Below, piece after piece: positions 10,385 to 18,908 of a DNA stretch of 64,000 nucleotides; position 1 is the stretch's first letter; every line of letters begins with the position of its first letter. A program made the translations under genes and the position numbers. Below the pieces are notes generated by a model. The model saw only the letters and a program-made list of their open reading frames with translations. It was not told the origin of the DNA and made no database searches. Location: assembly GCF_000718985.1 (NCBI RefSeq), contig NZ_JODL01000031.1:1-64000 (forward strand), read 5' to 3'. Source of the DNA: Streptomyces megasporus. Its GTDB lineage: Bacteria; Actinomycetota; Actinomycetes; Streptomycetales; Streptomycetaceae.

Positions 10385-10905
10385 CCTCGTGCTCCCTGGA
10401 CGACGGTTCCGGGCCGGCCCCGAACGGCGGCCGGACACTCCGGCACGTGGTGGGGAGTACCGGGGACACCCGGCCCGGAAACACCCCGCCCGGACGGCCT
10501 CCGCCGTCCGATGGAACCCCCGAGGTCCCGGGGGTACCGTGGAGGAACAGGAGCCGGACGCGCATCGACGTCGAGGACGTCGAGGAGGTGCCGTCGATGC
10601 CCCAGGAGACGACCCCCAGGACGGGCACCCGAGAGGGCGGGGCCCGCACGCGCTCCGCGTCCGGACGGGGCGGCGGACCGGAACTCCGGCCGCCCGCACG
10701 ACACAGACCCTCCCGCCGGCGGCCCGCGCCGCACCGGCCCCCGGTCACCGCCGCCCCTCCCCGGCCGACCCGACCGACCCGACCGACCCGGCCGGAAGCC
10801 GACCGGGAACGGCACCCGGCCCGCACGGAGGGCGCGCCGAGACCCACCGCATCCGACCCCACCGGCGGACCCGTCGACGGTCCGCGCCACGACAGGGAGC
10901 AGACG
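10385..10905. promoter_or_regulatory. Divergent control region upstream of the kinase gene and DUF1876
   Basis: The 521-base gap holds a plausible vegetative promoter pointing right: TGGAAC (10512-10517), 17 bases, TACCGT (10535-10540). After it an open Pro/Arg-rich frame from ATG 10597 runs into DUF1876, but its composition is not protein-like and DUF1876 has its own ribosome site. A short GACC/GACCC tandem repeat lies near 10759-10790. No separate gene is supported. Confidence 0.4.
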
Positions 10906-11163
10906 ATGCCGCAGCACACACAGGACTGGCAGGTCCGCCTCCACCTCTCCGAGGAGGACGGAACGACGAAGGCACGCGCGGTACTGGACATCGGCGGCAA
11001 CGCCGTCACCGGCCAAGGCGTCGCGCGACGCAACCCACGCGACAGGGACGTCCCCGAGATCGGCGACGAACTCGCGGCCGGCCGGGCGATGAACGACCTG
11101 GCGCAGAAACTGCTGACCATCGCCCGGACCGACATCGAGGGCATCTCCCGCCCCGGCCCCTGA
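10906..11163 (+). CDS. DUF1876 domain protein
   Basis: ATG 10906 follows AGGGAG at 10894-10899. The 85-residue protein reads WQVRLHLSEEDGTTKARAVL, then GNAVTGQGVARRNPRDRDVP, then IGDELAAGRAMNDLAQKLL. It matches DUF1876, a small double-stranded-RNA-binding-like fold; mycobacterial relatives (Rv1738, Rv2632c) are induced in hypoxia and resemble ribosome hibernation factors. This supports the dormancy reading of the island. The frame is open far upstream, but the family length and ribosome site decide this start. Confidence 0.85.
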   Translation: MPQHTQDWQVRLHLSEEDGTTKARAVLDIGGNAVTGQGVARRNPRDRDVPEIGDELAAGRAMNDLAQKLLTIARTDIEGISRPGP

Positions 11164-11206
11164 CCCACCCACCCGGCCGACGCGGCCCCACCCCACGCGC
11201 CGGACA

Positions 11207-11238
11207 CGCGCCGGGCCCCCGCACCCGGGCCCGGCGCG
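11207..11238 (+). terminator. Terminator after DUF1876
   Basis: A perfect 12-bp stem (11207-11218 with 11227-11238) and an 8-base loop lie 44 bases after the DUF1876 stop. Confidence 0.65.
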
Positions 11239-11305
11239 GTGCCACGGGCATCCCGCACCCACCGCCCGCCGACCGGCGGACGGGCGACAGTCAGGGGGAG
11301 AACCG

Positions 11306-12160
11306 GTGAGCACCCGGACACTTTCCGAAGAACGCGCCGTGGACCTGGTCCACGACGCCACCACGGCCCCGTCCGTGCACGACACGCGGCCCTGGCGCTT
11401 CCGCTGCCTGCGGGGCGAACGCACCTTCGAGATCCGCGCCGACTCCGAACGCGCCCTGCGGCACGCCGACCCCGACGCGCGCGGCCTCCACATCGGCTGC
11501 GGCGCGGCCGTGTTCAACCTGAGGGTCGCCGCCGCCCACGCCGGATGGCGCCCGGAGGCCCGGCTGCTGCCCGACCCGCGGGACCCCACCCTGCTCGTCA
11601 CCGTCCACCTGGCCGACCCCGACGGCGGCGAGAGCGACCTCGCCGCGCTGTACCCGGCGGTCCACCGACGGCACACCGGCCGCCTGCCGTACGCCGGGAA
11701 ACCGATCCCGACGTCCGTGCGGTCCGCCCTGGCCTACGCCGCCCGCCGCGAGGGAGCCCTGCTGGAGTTCCCCGGCCCCCGGCACCTCGGCCGGGTGCCG
11801 GAGCTGATCGAGAAGGCGGAGTCCCGCGACCACGCCGGCACCCGGAGGATCCCCGGCCGCGAGGCCGCGGACGTCGAACGCGCCCCCCGACTGGCCCTGC
11901 TCAGCACCCTTCGGGACCACCCCGAGGACTGGCTGCGGGCGGGGCAGGCCATGGAACGCGTCCTGCTGCTGGCCACCTCCGAAGGGCTGGTCGGAGCGCC
12001 CGTCACCCAGGCCGTCGAATGGCCCGACCCGCGCCGGCCGCTGCGCGACCCCGTGTCCGGCAAGGGCCGGGTGCAGATGGTGCTGCGGCTGGGCTACGGA
12101 CCGCCGGGACCGAAGACGCCGCGCCGCCCGCTGCCGGACGTGCTCGACATCGACCCCTGA
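11306..12160 (+). CDS. Acg-type nitroreductase family protein (short form)
   Basis: GTG 11306 follows GGGGGAG, giving 284 residues. VHDATTAPSVHDTRPWRFRC, GLHIGCGAAVFNLRVAAAHA, YPAVHRRHTGRLPYAGKPIP, GQAMERVLLLATSEGLVGAP and QMVLRLGYGPPGPKTPRRP are typical of the Acg (Rv2032-like) branch, which covers its own flavin site and is thought to store FMN in dormancy. Full-length relatives are about 320-330 residues. Here the middle, around ESRDHAGTRRIPGREAADVE, is about 40 residues shorter than I expect. The gene converges on DUF1540 with a 17-base gap. Confidence 0.82.
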   Translation: MSTRTLSEERAVDLVHDATTAPSVHDTRPWRFRCLRGERTFEIRADSERALRHADPDARGLHIGCGAAVFNLRVAAAHAGWRPEARLLPDPRDPTLLVTVHLADPDGGESDLAALYPAVHRRHTGRLPYAGKPIPTSVRSALAYAARREGALLEFPGPRHLGRVPELIEKAESRDHAGTRRIPGREAADVERAPRLALLSTLRDHPEDWLRAGQAMERVLLLATSEGLVGAPVTQAVEWPDPRRPLRDPVSGKGRVQMVLRLGYGPPGPKTPRRPLPDVLDIDP

Positions 12161-12177
12161 GACCCGACCCACCCGCC

Positions 12178-12462
12178 CTACAGCGGTGAGTAGGTGAGAC
12201 AGTCGGCCGAGTCCTGCCGGGCGCCCACCGAGATCCCGGTGGCCCGGCACTCGAAGTCGGTGTTGTACCGACAGTCGGCCATCTTGCAGGCGCCGACATG
12301 ACCGACGGCGGACGGACTGCCGCCCTTGCGCGGCGCGGTGAAGAACGTGTCGCAGTGCGCGTGCAGGGAATCGCCGACGGTGATGGCCAGCGCGTGGCAG
12401 CCACGGTCCCTGTTGTACGCGCAGACCTCCACCGCGCACTCCGTCACAGCGGGCATCTCCAT
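12178..12462 (-). CDS. DUF1540 protein with two cysteine-rich repeats
   Basis: ATG 12462 follows AGGAG six bases upstream. The 94-residue protein has two copies of the DUF1540 unit, CAVEVCAYNRDRGCHALAIT and CKMADCRYNTDFECRATGIS, each with four cysteines (C-x4-C-x7-C, with a final C further on) that probably bind a metal. Function is unknown in the family. It is divergent from the histidine kinase, and a 378-base control region lies between them. Confidence 0.8.
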   Translation of the reverse strand: MEMPAVTECAVEVCAYNRDRGCHALAITVGDSLHAHCDTFFTAPRKGGSPSAVGHVGACKMADCRYNTDFECRATGISVGARQDSADCLTYSPL

Positions 12463-14559
<2,097 letters not shown>

Positions 14560-14821
14560 GCGGAGGGTCGATCGGGGCGCTCGGGGTCGCCGGTCGCCTT
14601 GCGGGTTCCCCGTCTTCGGGTCACCGTTCCCGGGGTTCCGGTGTGGTGCGGTCGGGGCGGTGGGGGTGGCGGGGTCCTGGGGTCGGTGTCCCGGAGGACG
14701 AGCGCCTGGACGTGTCGGGGGCGGTGTGCCGCGGCGCGGAGGATCCCCTTGAGGCCGGGTCGTCCGGGGTCCGGTGCGGCTCCGACACGGCGGGGCGTGG
14801 TCGTGTGGCGGGTGGGTGGGG

Positions 14822-15334
14822 TCAGATGCTCAGGGGGGCGGTGACGAGTTCGTCGGCGACGGTGTGGGCCCAGCGCCGGATCCGTTCGCGGTTCCGGAAG
14901 TCGCCGCCCTTGCCCTGTTGGAGGAGCTGTCGGGCGATGAATCCCTGTGCGTGGTCGGTGAGGCTGCCGCCGAAGGTGATGTGTTCCCGGGCGTCCAGGT
15001 GGGCGGCGATGCGTGCCACGCGGGGAGCGGGCGGGATGTCGTGTTCGTCGGCGGAGAGGTCGAGTGGTCCGCTGCTGAACAGCCACACCGGCAGTCGCCG
15101 CAGTTGGCGGCGTCGGCGGCGGGCGAGGCGGGTCGCCTCGCGACGCCAGTGGCCCGCGTAGAGGCCGGAGCCGAGGACGACGGCGTCGTAGGGGGCGAGG
15201 TCGTCGACCTCGTCGGCGGGCAGGACGTCGGTCTCCAGGTTCCTTTCGCGGAGTGCTTCGCCGATCCACTGGGCGATCTCGGCGGTGGAGCCGTTCTTCG
15301 AGCCGTAGGCGACGAGGACGTGTCGTGGGGTCAT
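14822..15334 (-). CDS. Flavodoxin-domain protein
   Basis: ATG 15334 gives 170 residues. VLVAYGSKNGSTAEIAQWIG is the phosphate-binding loop of flavodoxins, followed by VVLGSGLYAGHWRREATRL and VWLFSSGPLDL. The family resembles HemG-like menaquinone-linked flavodoxins. In S. coelicolor-like dormancy islands such proteins sit beside universal stress genes, as here. It is divergent from the first universal stress gene, and a 224-base spacer with a DosR-box-like site lies between them. Redox transfer through FMN is likely; the electron partner is unknown. Confidence 0.85.
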   Translation of the reverse strand: MTPRHVLVAYGSKNGSTAEIAQWIGEALRERNLETDVLPADEVDDLAPYDAVVLGSGLYAGHWRREATRLARRRRRQLRRLPVWLFSSGPLDLSADEHDIPPAPRVARIAAHLDAREHITFGGSLTDHAQGFIARQLLQQGKGGDFRNRERIRRWAHTVADELVTAPLSI

Positions 15335-15466
15335 GGCCGGCCGCCTCCTTCCCTGTCGTGTCCGGTGTGGGGGCGGGGGGTGGCGTCGTCGTGGGGGGTG
15401 CGGCCCTGGTGAGCGTCTACCCAGTGTGGCCGGTGGTGTGACGTGGGGGTGGGGCGGTACTCGGTC

Positions 15467-15480
15467 GGGGCCCGTGTCCC
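15467..15480. promoter_or_regulatory. Candidate DosR/DevR-type box
   Basis: GGGGCCCGTGTCCC lies between the divergent flavodoxin and universal stress genes, 79 bases before the latter. It agrees with the mycobacterial DosR core GGGACT-WWA-GTCCC at the leading GGG, the C of the left arm and the complete right arm GTCCC. One half is weak, and GC-rich DNA gives such matches by chance. Confidence 0.3.
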
Positions 15481-15558
15481 TTCGGGGGCGGGTGCCCCGG
15501 CACGGGGCTGGAAGCGGGGCGGAGCGCGGCTCCGCTCGGGCACCGGGAGGTGGGAGCC

Positions 15559-16461
15559 ATGCCCGGCACCGTCATCGTGGGCTTGGACGGCTCGCGGGAG
15601 AGTCTGGCGGCCGCGGACTGGGCGGCCGGTGAGGCGCGGTTGCGTTCGTCGTCGCTGCGGGTCGTGCACGTGGAGGAGGTGGAGTCCCACCATCGGCGTT
15701 TCCTGTCGTCCCTGGACGAGGAGACGCGGGAGAGGTGGCGTCGGATGCCCGACGAGGCGGTGGCCGGTCTGGTCGGGCGCCACCCCGGCCTGGAGATCGA
15801 GGTGGAGCGGCTCTCCGGTCGTCCGGCGGAGGTGTTGAGGGAGGCGGCGGAGGGTGCCGAGTTGTTGGTCCTGGGGTCGCACGGCAGGGGGGCGTTGACG
15901 GGGTTCCTGGTCGGTTCGGTGGCCTTGTCGACGGTGGCGCACGTTCCGTGTCCGCTGGTGCTGGTCCGGGCCGGGGGCGAGGCGGAGAGCGAGGCGGGGG
16001 GCGGGGTGGAGGGTGTCGGGGGGAGTGGCGCGCGCCGCGAGGTGGTGGTGGGGCTGGAGCTGAGCAGGCCCGCCGAGGAGGTGGTGGAGTTCGCCTTCGA
16101 GGCCGCCGCCGCGCGGGGTGCGCCGTTGCGGGTGGTGCACGGTTGGGAGCCGCTGCCGGTCTACGGGATCAATCCCGTCGCGTTGGGGCCCGATCCGGTG
16201 GCCGAGCCCGCGGAGGAGAAGGCGCGGGTCCTGTCGGCGGCGCTGCGTCGGTGGCGGGACGGTTATCCGCGGGTGGAGGTGGTGGAGCAGGTGGTGATCG
16301 GCCGGCCGGCGCGCCGTCTGTTGGACGTCTCGGCGGCGGCGGATCTGGTGGTCGTGGGTCGTCGGGTGCGTCGTTCGCCGTTGGGTTTCCACGTCGGGCC
16401 GGTCACCCATGCGCTGATGCACCACTCGCCTGTGCCCGTCGCGGTCGTTCCGTACCGCTGA
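15559..16461 (+). CDS. Universal stress protein, two UspA domains (first of a tandem pair)
   Basis: ATG 15559 follows GGGAGG (15544-15549), giving 300 residues. Both halves are UspA folds: domain 1 (VIVGLDGSRESLAAADWA to LVLGSHGRGALTGFLVGSVA) has the ATP-binding G-x2-G-x9-G-S motif. Domain 2 (EVVVGLELSRPAEEVVEFAF to VVVGRRVRRSPLGFHVGPVT) has a degenerate version. Two-domain Usp proteins are the commonest products of actinobacterial dormancy regulons. A hairpin at 16484-16508 follows, then a second Usp gene. Confidence 0.9.
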   Translation: MPGTVIVGLDGSRESLAAADWAAGEARLRSSSLRVVHVEEVESHHRRFLSSLDEETRERWRRMPDEAVAGLVGRHPGLEIEVERLSGRPAEVLREAAEGAELLVLGSHGRGALTGFLVGSVALSTVAHVPCPLVLVRAGGEAESEAGGGVEGVGGSGARREVVVGLELSRPAEEVVEFAFEAAAARGAPLRVVHGWEPLPVYGINPVALGPDPVAEPAEEKARVLSAALRRWRDGYPRVEVVEQVVIGRPARRLLDVSAAADLVVVGRRVRRSPLGFHVGPVTHALMHHSPVPVAVVPYR

Positions 16462-16483
16462 GGTGTGTCGGGTGGGGGTGGGT

Positions 16484-16508
16484 GGGGTGGCCATCCCGAG
16501 GCCACCCC
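16484..16508 (+). terminator. Hairpin between the two universal stress genes
   Basis: A perfect 9-bp stem (16484-16492 with 16500-16508) and a 7-base loop begin 22 bases after the first Usp stop. It may attenuate rather than fully stop transcription into the second gene. Confidence 0.5.
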
Positions 16509-16594
16509 AAGCGGAAACGGGATTTTCCGGACACCCTGGTGGGTAGCGGTGCGAAGTCCTCGTCACCGTGTGGACAGGGACGGGAGGAAGGACG

Positions 16595-17542
16595 ATGGAC
16601 GCCAACGGCACCAACGGCACCGGCGCGCCTTGGGGGGAGGGGGAGCCGCACGGGCACGTGGCCGTCGGGGTGGACGGCTCTCCGCGGTCCGAGGCGGCGC
16701 TGAGGGAGGCGGTGGCGCAGGCGCGGCGCCGCACGGTCCCGTTGGAGATCGTGCACGGCCGGCCGTGGGCGCGTGTGGAGGGGGCCGGGCGCGGGTGGGG
16801 CGCCGCCTCCCGGGAGGAGGCGCGGGAGCTGGCGGACGGGGTCGCGGTCCGGGTGCGGGAGACGGCTCCCGAGCTGGTGGTCCTGGTCGGGGTGTCGGAG
16901 GCGGAGGCGGCCGAGGCGCTGGTGGAGGCGAGTCGGCGTGCGGCGCTCACCGTGGTCGGTTCCCGCGGGTTGGGCGGGTTCACCGGGCTGCTGCTCGGTT
17001 CGGTGAGTCTGCGGGTGGCCGCGCACGCCGCCGGGCCCCTGTTGGTGGTGCGCGGCGCCTTGGAGGAGGAGGGCGGGGGGCTGGCGCACGACACGGTCGT
17101 GGTCGGGGTGGAGAGCGGGGCCGACACCGACGCGGTGGCGCTGGCCTTCGAGGAGGCCGCGGCCCGGCACGCGGGGGTGACGGCGGTGCACGCCTGGGTC
17201 TACCACCATCTGTCTCCGCCCGGTGAGCCGCTGGTGCCCAGCAGTCCGGTGGGGGACGACATCGCGCGGATCGCGCGCAGCGAGGCGGCGGCGGCCGAGG
17301 AGGTGGTGGCGCCGTTCCGGGAGGCGTACCCGCGGGTGCGCGCGCACGTCAGGACGGTCAACGGCAGTGCCCAGCACGCGTTGGTCGAGGCGAGTCGGAC
17401 GGCGGATCTGGTGGTGGTGGCCGCTCACCGTGGGCGTGGGCGGCTGGCCCTGCGGCTGGGGCCGGTGGTGCACTCCCTGCTCCACCACGCCCACTGTCCG
17501 GTGCTGGTGGTGCCGGTTCCCGGCAAGGGCGGAAGGCCGTGA
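16595..17542 (+). CDS. Universal stress protein, two UspA domains (second of a tandem pair)
   Basis: ATG 16595 follows GGGAGGAAGG, giving 315 residues. The head is Asn/Gly-rich (MDANGTNGTGAPW). Domain 1 runs from VAVGVDGSPRSEAALREAV to VVGSRGLGGFTGLLLGSVS, a good ATP-binding motif. Domain 2 runs from VVVGVESGADTDAVALAF to VVVAAHRGRGRLALRLGPVV. The protein diverges from its neighbour, so the pair is an old duplication rather than a recent one. It is probably co-regulated with the first Usp, DUF4389 and the cation ATPase downstream. Confidence 0.9.
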   Translation: MDANGTNGTGAPWGEGEPHGHVAVGVDGSPRSEAALREAVAQARRRTVPLEIVHGRPWARVEGAGRGWGAASREEARELADGVAVRVRETAPELVVLVGVSEAEAAEALVEASRRAALTVVGSRGLGGFTGLLLGSVSLRVAAHAAGPLLVVRGALEEEGGGLAHDTVVVGVESGADTDAVALAFEEAAARHAGVTAVHAWVYHHLSPPGEPLVPSSPVGDDIARIARSEAAAAEEVVAPFREAYPRVRAHVRTVNGSAQHALVEASRTADLVVVAAHRGRGRLALRLGPVVHSLLHHAHCPVLVVPVPGKGGRP

Positions 17543-17699
17543 CGGCCGTGCCGGTGGGCGGTGCGAGCGCCCGTGGTTCCGCCGGCGGGGTCGCCGGGCG
17601 GATCGCCGCCCGTCTCGTCGCGCGGGGTGTGGCGGCCGAGGCCGTCGCCGCTCCCCGTGTCCTGTTCCCGGCCGACGTCGAACGAAGGAGTTGATCACC

Positions 17700-18365
17700 A
17701 TGGCCCATCAGGCGACCGCACCGGTGCGGCCCGTGACGGTGGAGGCGGCGTTGGACGAGCCGCTGTCCCGCTGGTTGTGGCTGGTGAAGTGGATCCTGCT
17801 GATCCCGCACTACGTGGTGTTGTTCTTCCTGTGGGTGGCGTTCGCGGTGGTGACCGTGGTGGCGTTCTTCGCCATCCTGTTCACCGCCCGCTATCCGCGT
17901 CCGCTGTTCGACTTCAACGTCGGCGTGCTGCGCTGGGGCTGGCGGGTGTCCTACTACTCGACCGGCGCGTTCGCCACCGACCGTTACCCGCCTTTCAGTC
18001 TGGGGCCGGAGCCGGAGTACCCGGCGCGGTTGGACGTCGCCTATCCGGAGCGCCTCTCGCGTGGTCTGGTGTTGGTGAAGTGGTGGCTGTTGGCGATCCC
18101 GCACTACATCGTGGTCGGTTTCCTCGCCGGCAGCGCGGGCGGAGAGCGGTGGTGGTTCGCCTACGCGGGGCTGATCACCGTCCTGGCGTTCTTCGCGATC
18201 GTCGCCGTGGCCTTCACCGCCGGCTATCCCCGGGGGCTGTTCGACCTGATCGTGGGGTTGAACCGGTGGGTGCTGCGGGTGGTGGCGTACGCGGCGTTGC
18301 TGACGGACGTCTATCCGCCCTTCCGGCTGGACCAGGGCGGTGGGGAGCGGGAGCCCGTGCCGTGA
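17700..18365 (+). CDS. DUF4389 membrane protein
   Basis: ATG 17700 follows AAGGAG, giving 221 residues. Two similar halves each carry the DUF4389 pattern: LSRWLWLVKWILLIPHYVVL, then ARYPRPLFDFNVGVLRWGWR, and later LVLVKWWLLAIPHYIVVGFL, then AGYPRGLFDLIVGLNRWVLR. Each half is followed by Y-PPF (DRYPPFSL and DVYPPFRL). There are about four membrane segments. The family is of unknown function and frequent in actinobacterial stress regulons. Its stop overlaps the next start (GTGA). Confidence 0.82.
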   Translation: MAHQATAPVRPVTVEAALDEPLSRWLWLVKWILLIPHYVVLFFLWVAFAVVTVVAFFAILFTARYPRPLFDFNVGVLRWGWRVSYYSTGAFATDRYPPFSLGPEPEYPARLDVAYPERLSRGLVLVKWWLLAIPHYIVVGFLAGSAGGERWWFAYAGLITVLAFFAIVAVAFTAGYPRGLFDLIVGLNRWVLRVVAYAALLTDVYPPFRLDQGGGEREPVP

Positions 18366-18742
18366 TCCGGGCCGTGGCGGTGCTCTTGCTGATCGCGCAC
18401 GCCCTGGTGCACTTCCGGGTCTGGGTGACCCCGGTCGATCCCGAGCACCCGCCTCCGTTCGATCCGGGCCGTTCCTGGGCGTTGGGCACGGCGGGCGTGC
18501 CCGGGGAGACCGCCGGGGCCGCGGCGGCCGGGTTGGCCGCGGTCACCGCCCTGCTGTACGCGGGGGCGGGGGTGGCCCTGTTGGCGCACAGCGGCTGGTG
18601 GGCCACCGCGGCGGTGGCGGCCGCGGCGGGTGGGCTGGTGCTGAAGGTGCTGTGGTTCAACCCGTGGTTGGTTCCGGGCATCGTGGTGGATGTGGGTGTC
18701 GCTCTGGCCGTGGGGCTGGGGCGGCCGGCGTCCCTGCACTGA
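18362..18742 (+). CDS. Small four-helix membrane protein of unknown function
   Basis: GTG 18362 overlaps the DUF4389 stop. The 126-residue product is mostly hydrophobic: AVAVLLLIAHALVHFRVWV, a Pro-rich loop, then AAGLAAVTALLYAGAGVALL, an Ala-rich helix and VPGIVVDVGVALAVGLGRP. I know no named family. The coupled arrangement suggests that it works with the DUF4389 protein in the membrane. Confidence 0.65.
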   Translation: MIRAVAVLLLIAHALVHFRVWVTPVDPEHPPPFDPGRSWALGTAGVPGETAGAAAAGLAAVTALLYAGAGVALLAHSGWWATAAVAAAAGGLVLKVLWFNPWLVPGIVVDVGVALAVGLGRPASLH

Positions 18743-18908
18743 GCGGCGCGATTCGTTCCGTTCCGTCGGCCGGTGCGGCACGGGGTGTGGACGCGGGCAT
18801 GGGGGCGGGTGTTTCGGGTACCGGCGGCGCGGTCTCCGGTTCTCCTCTCCGCCCGCGTGGTCGGCGGGGGCCGGGGTGAGTGGGAGCGACGAACAGGAGG
18901 AGACCACC

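Noticed and set aside
10759..10790. GACC/GACCC repeats as a possible CRISPR or iteron array
   Set aside because: The units are only 5-10 bases, in direct contact and few; there are no spacers.
10597..10905. Upstream extension of DUF1876 from ATG 10597, which has a good ribosome site
   Set aside because: The added 103 residues are Pro/Arg low complexity, the family is about 85 residues, and a proper ribosome site precedes ATG 10906. A short leader peptide cannot be excluded.
14560..14821. Minus-strand frame between the kinase and flavodoxin genes
   Set aside because: It has no start or ribosome site of its own and reads as Pro/Arg/His-rich sequence without motif.
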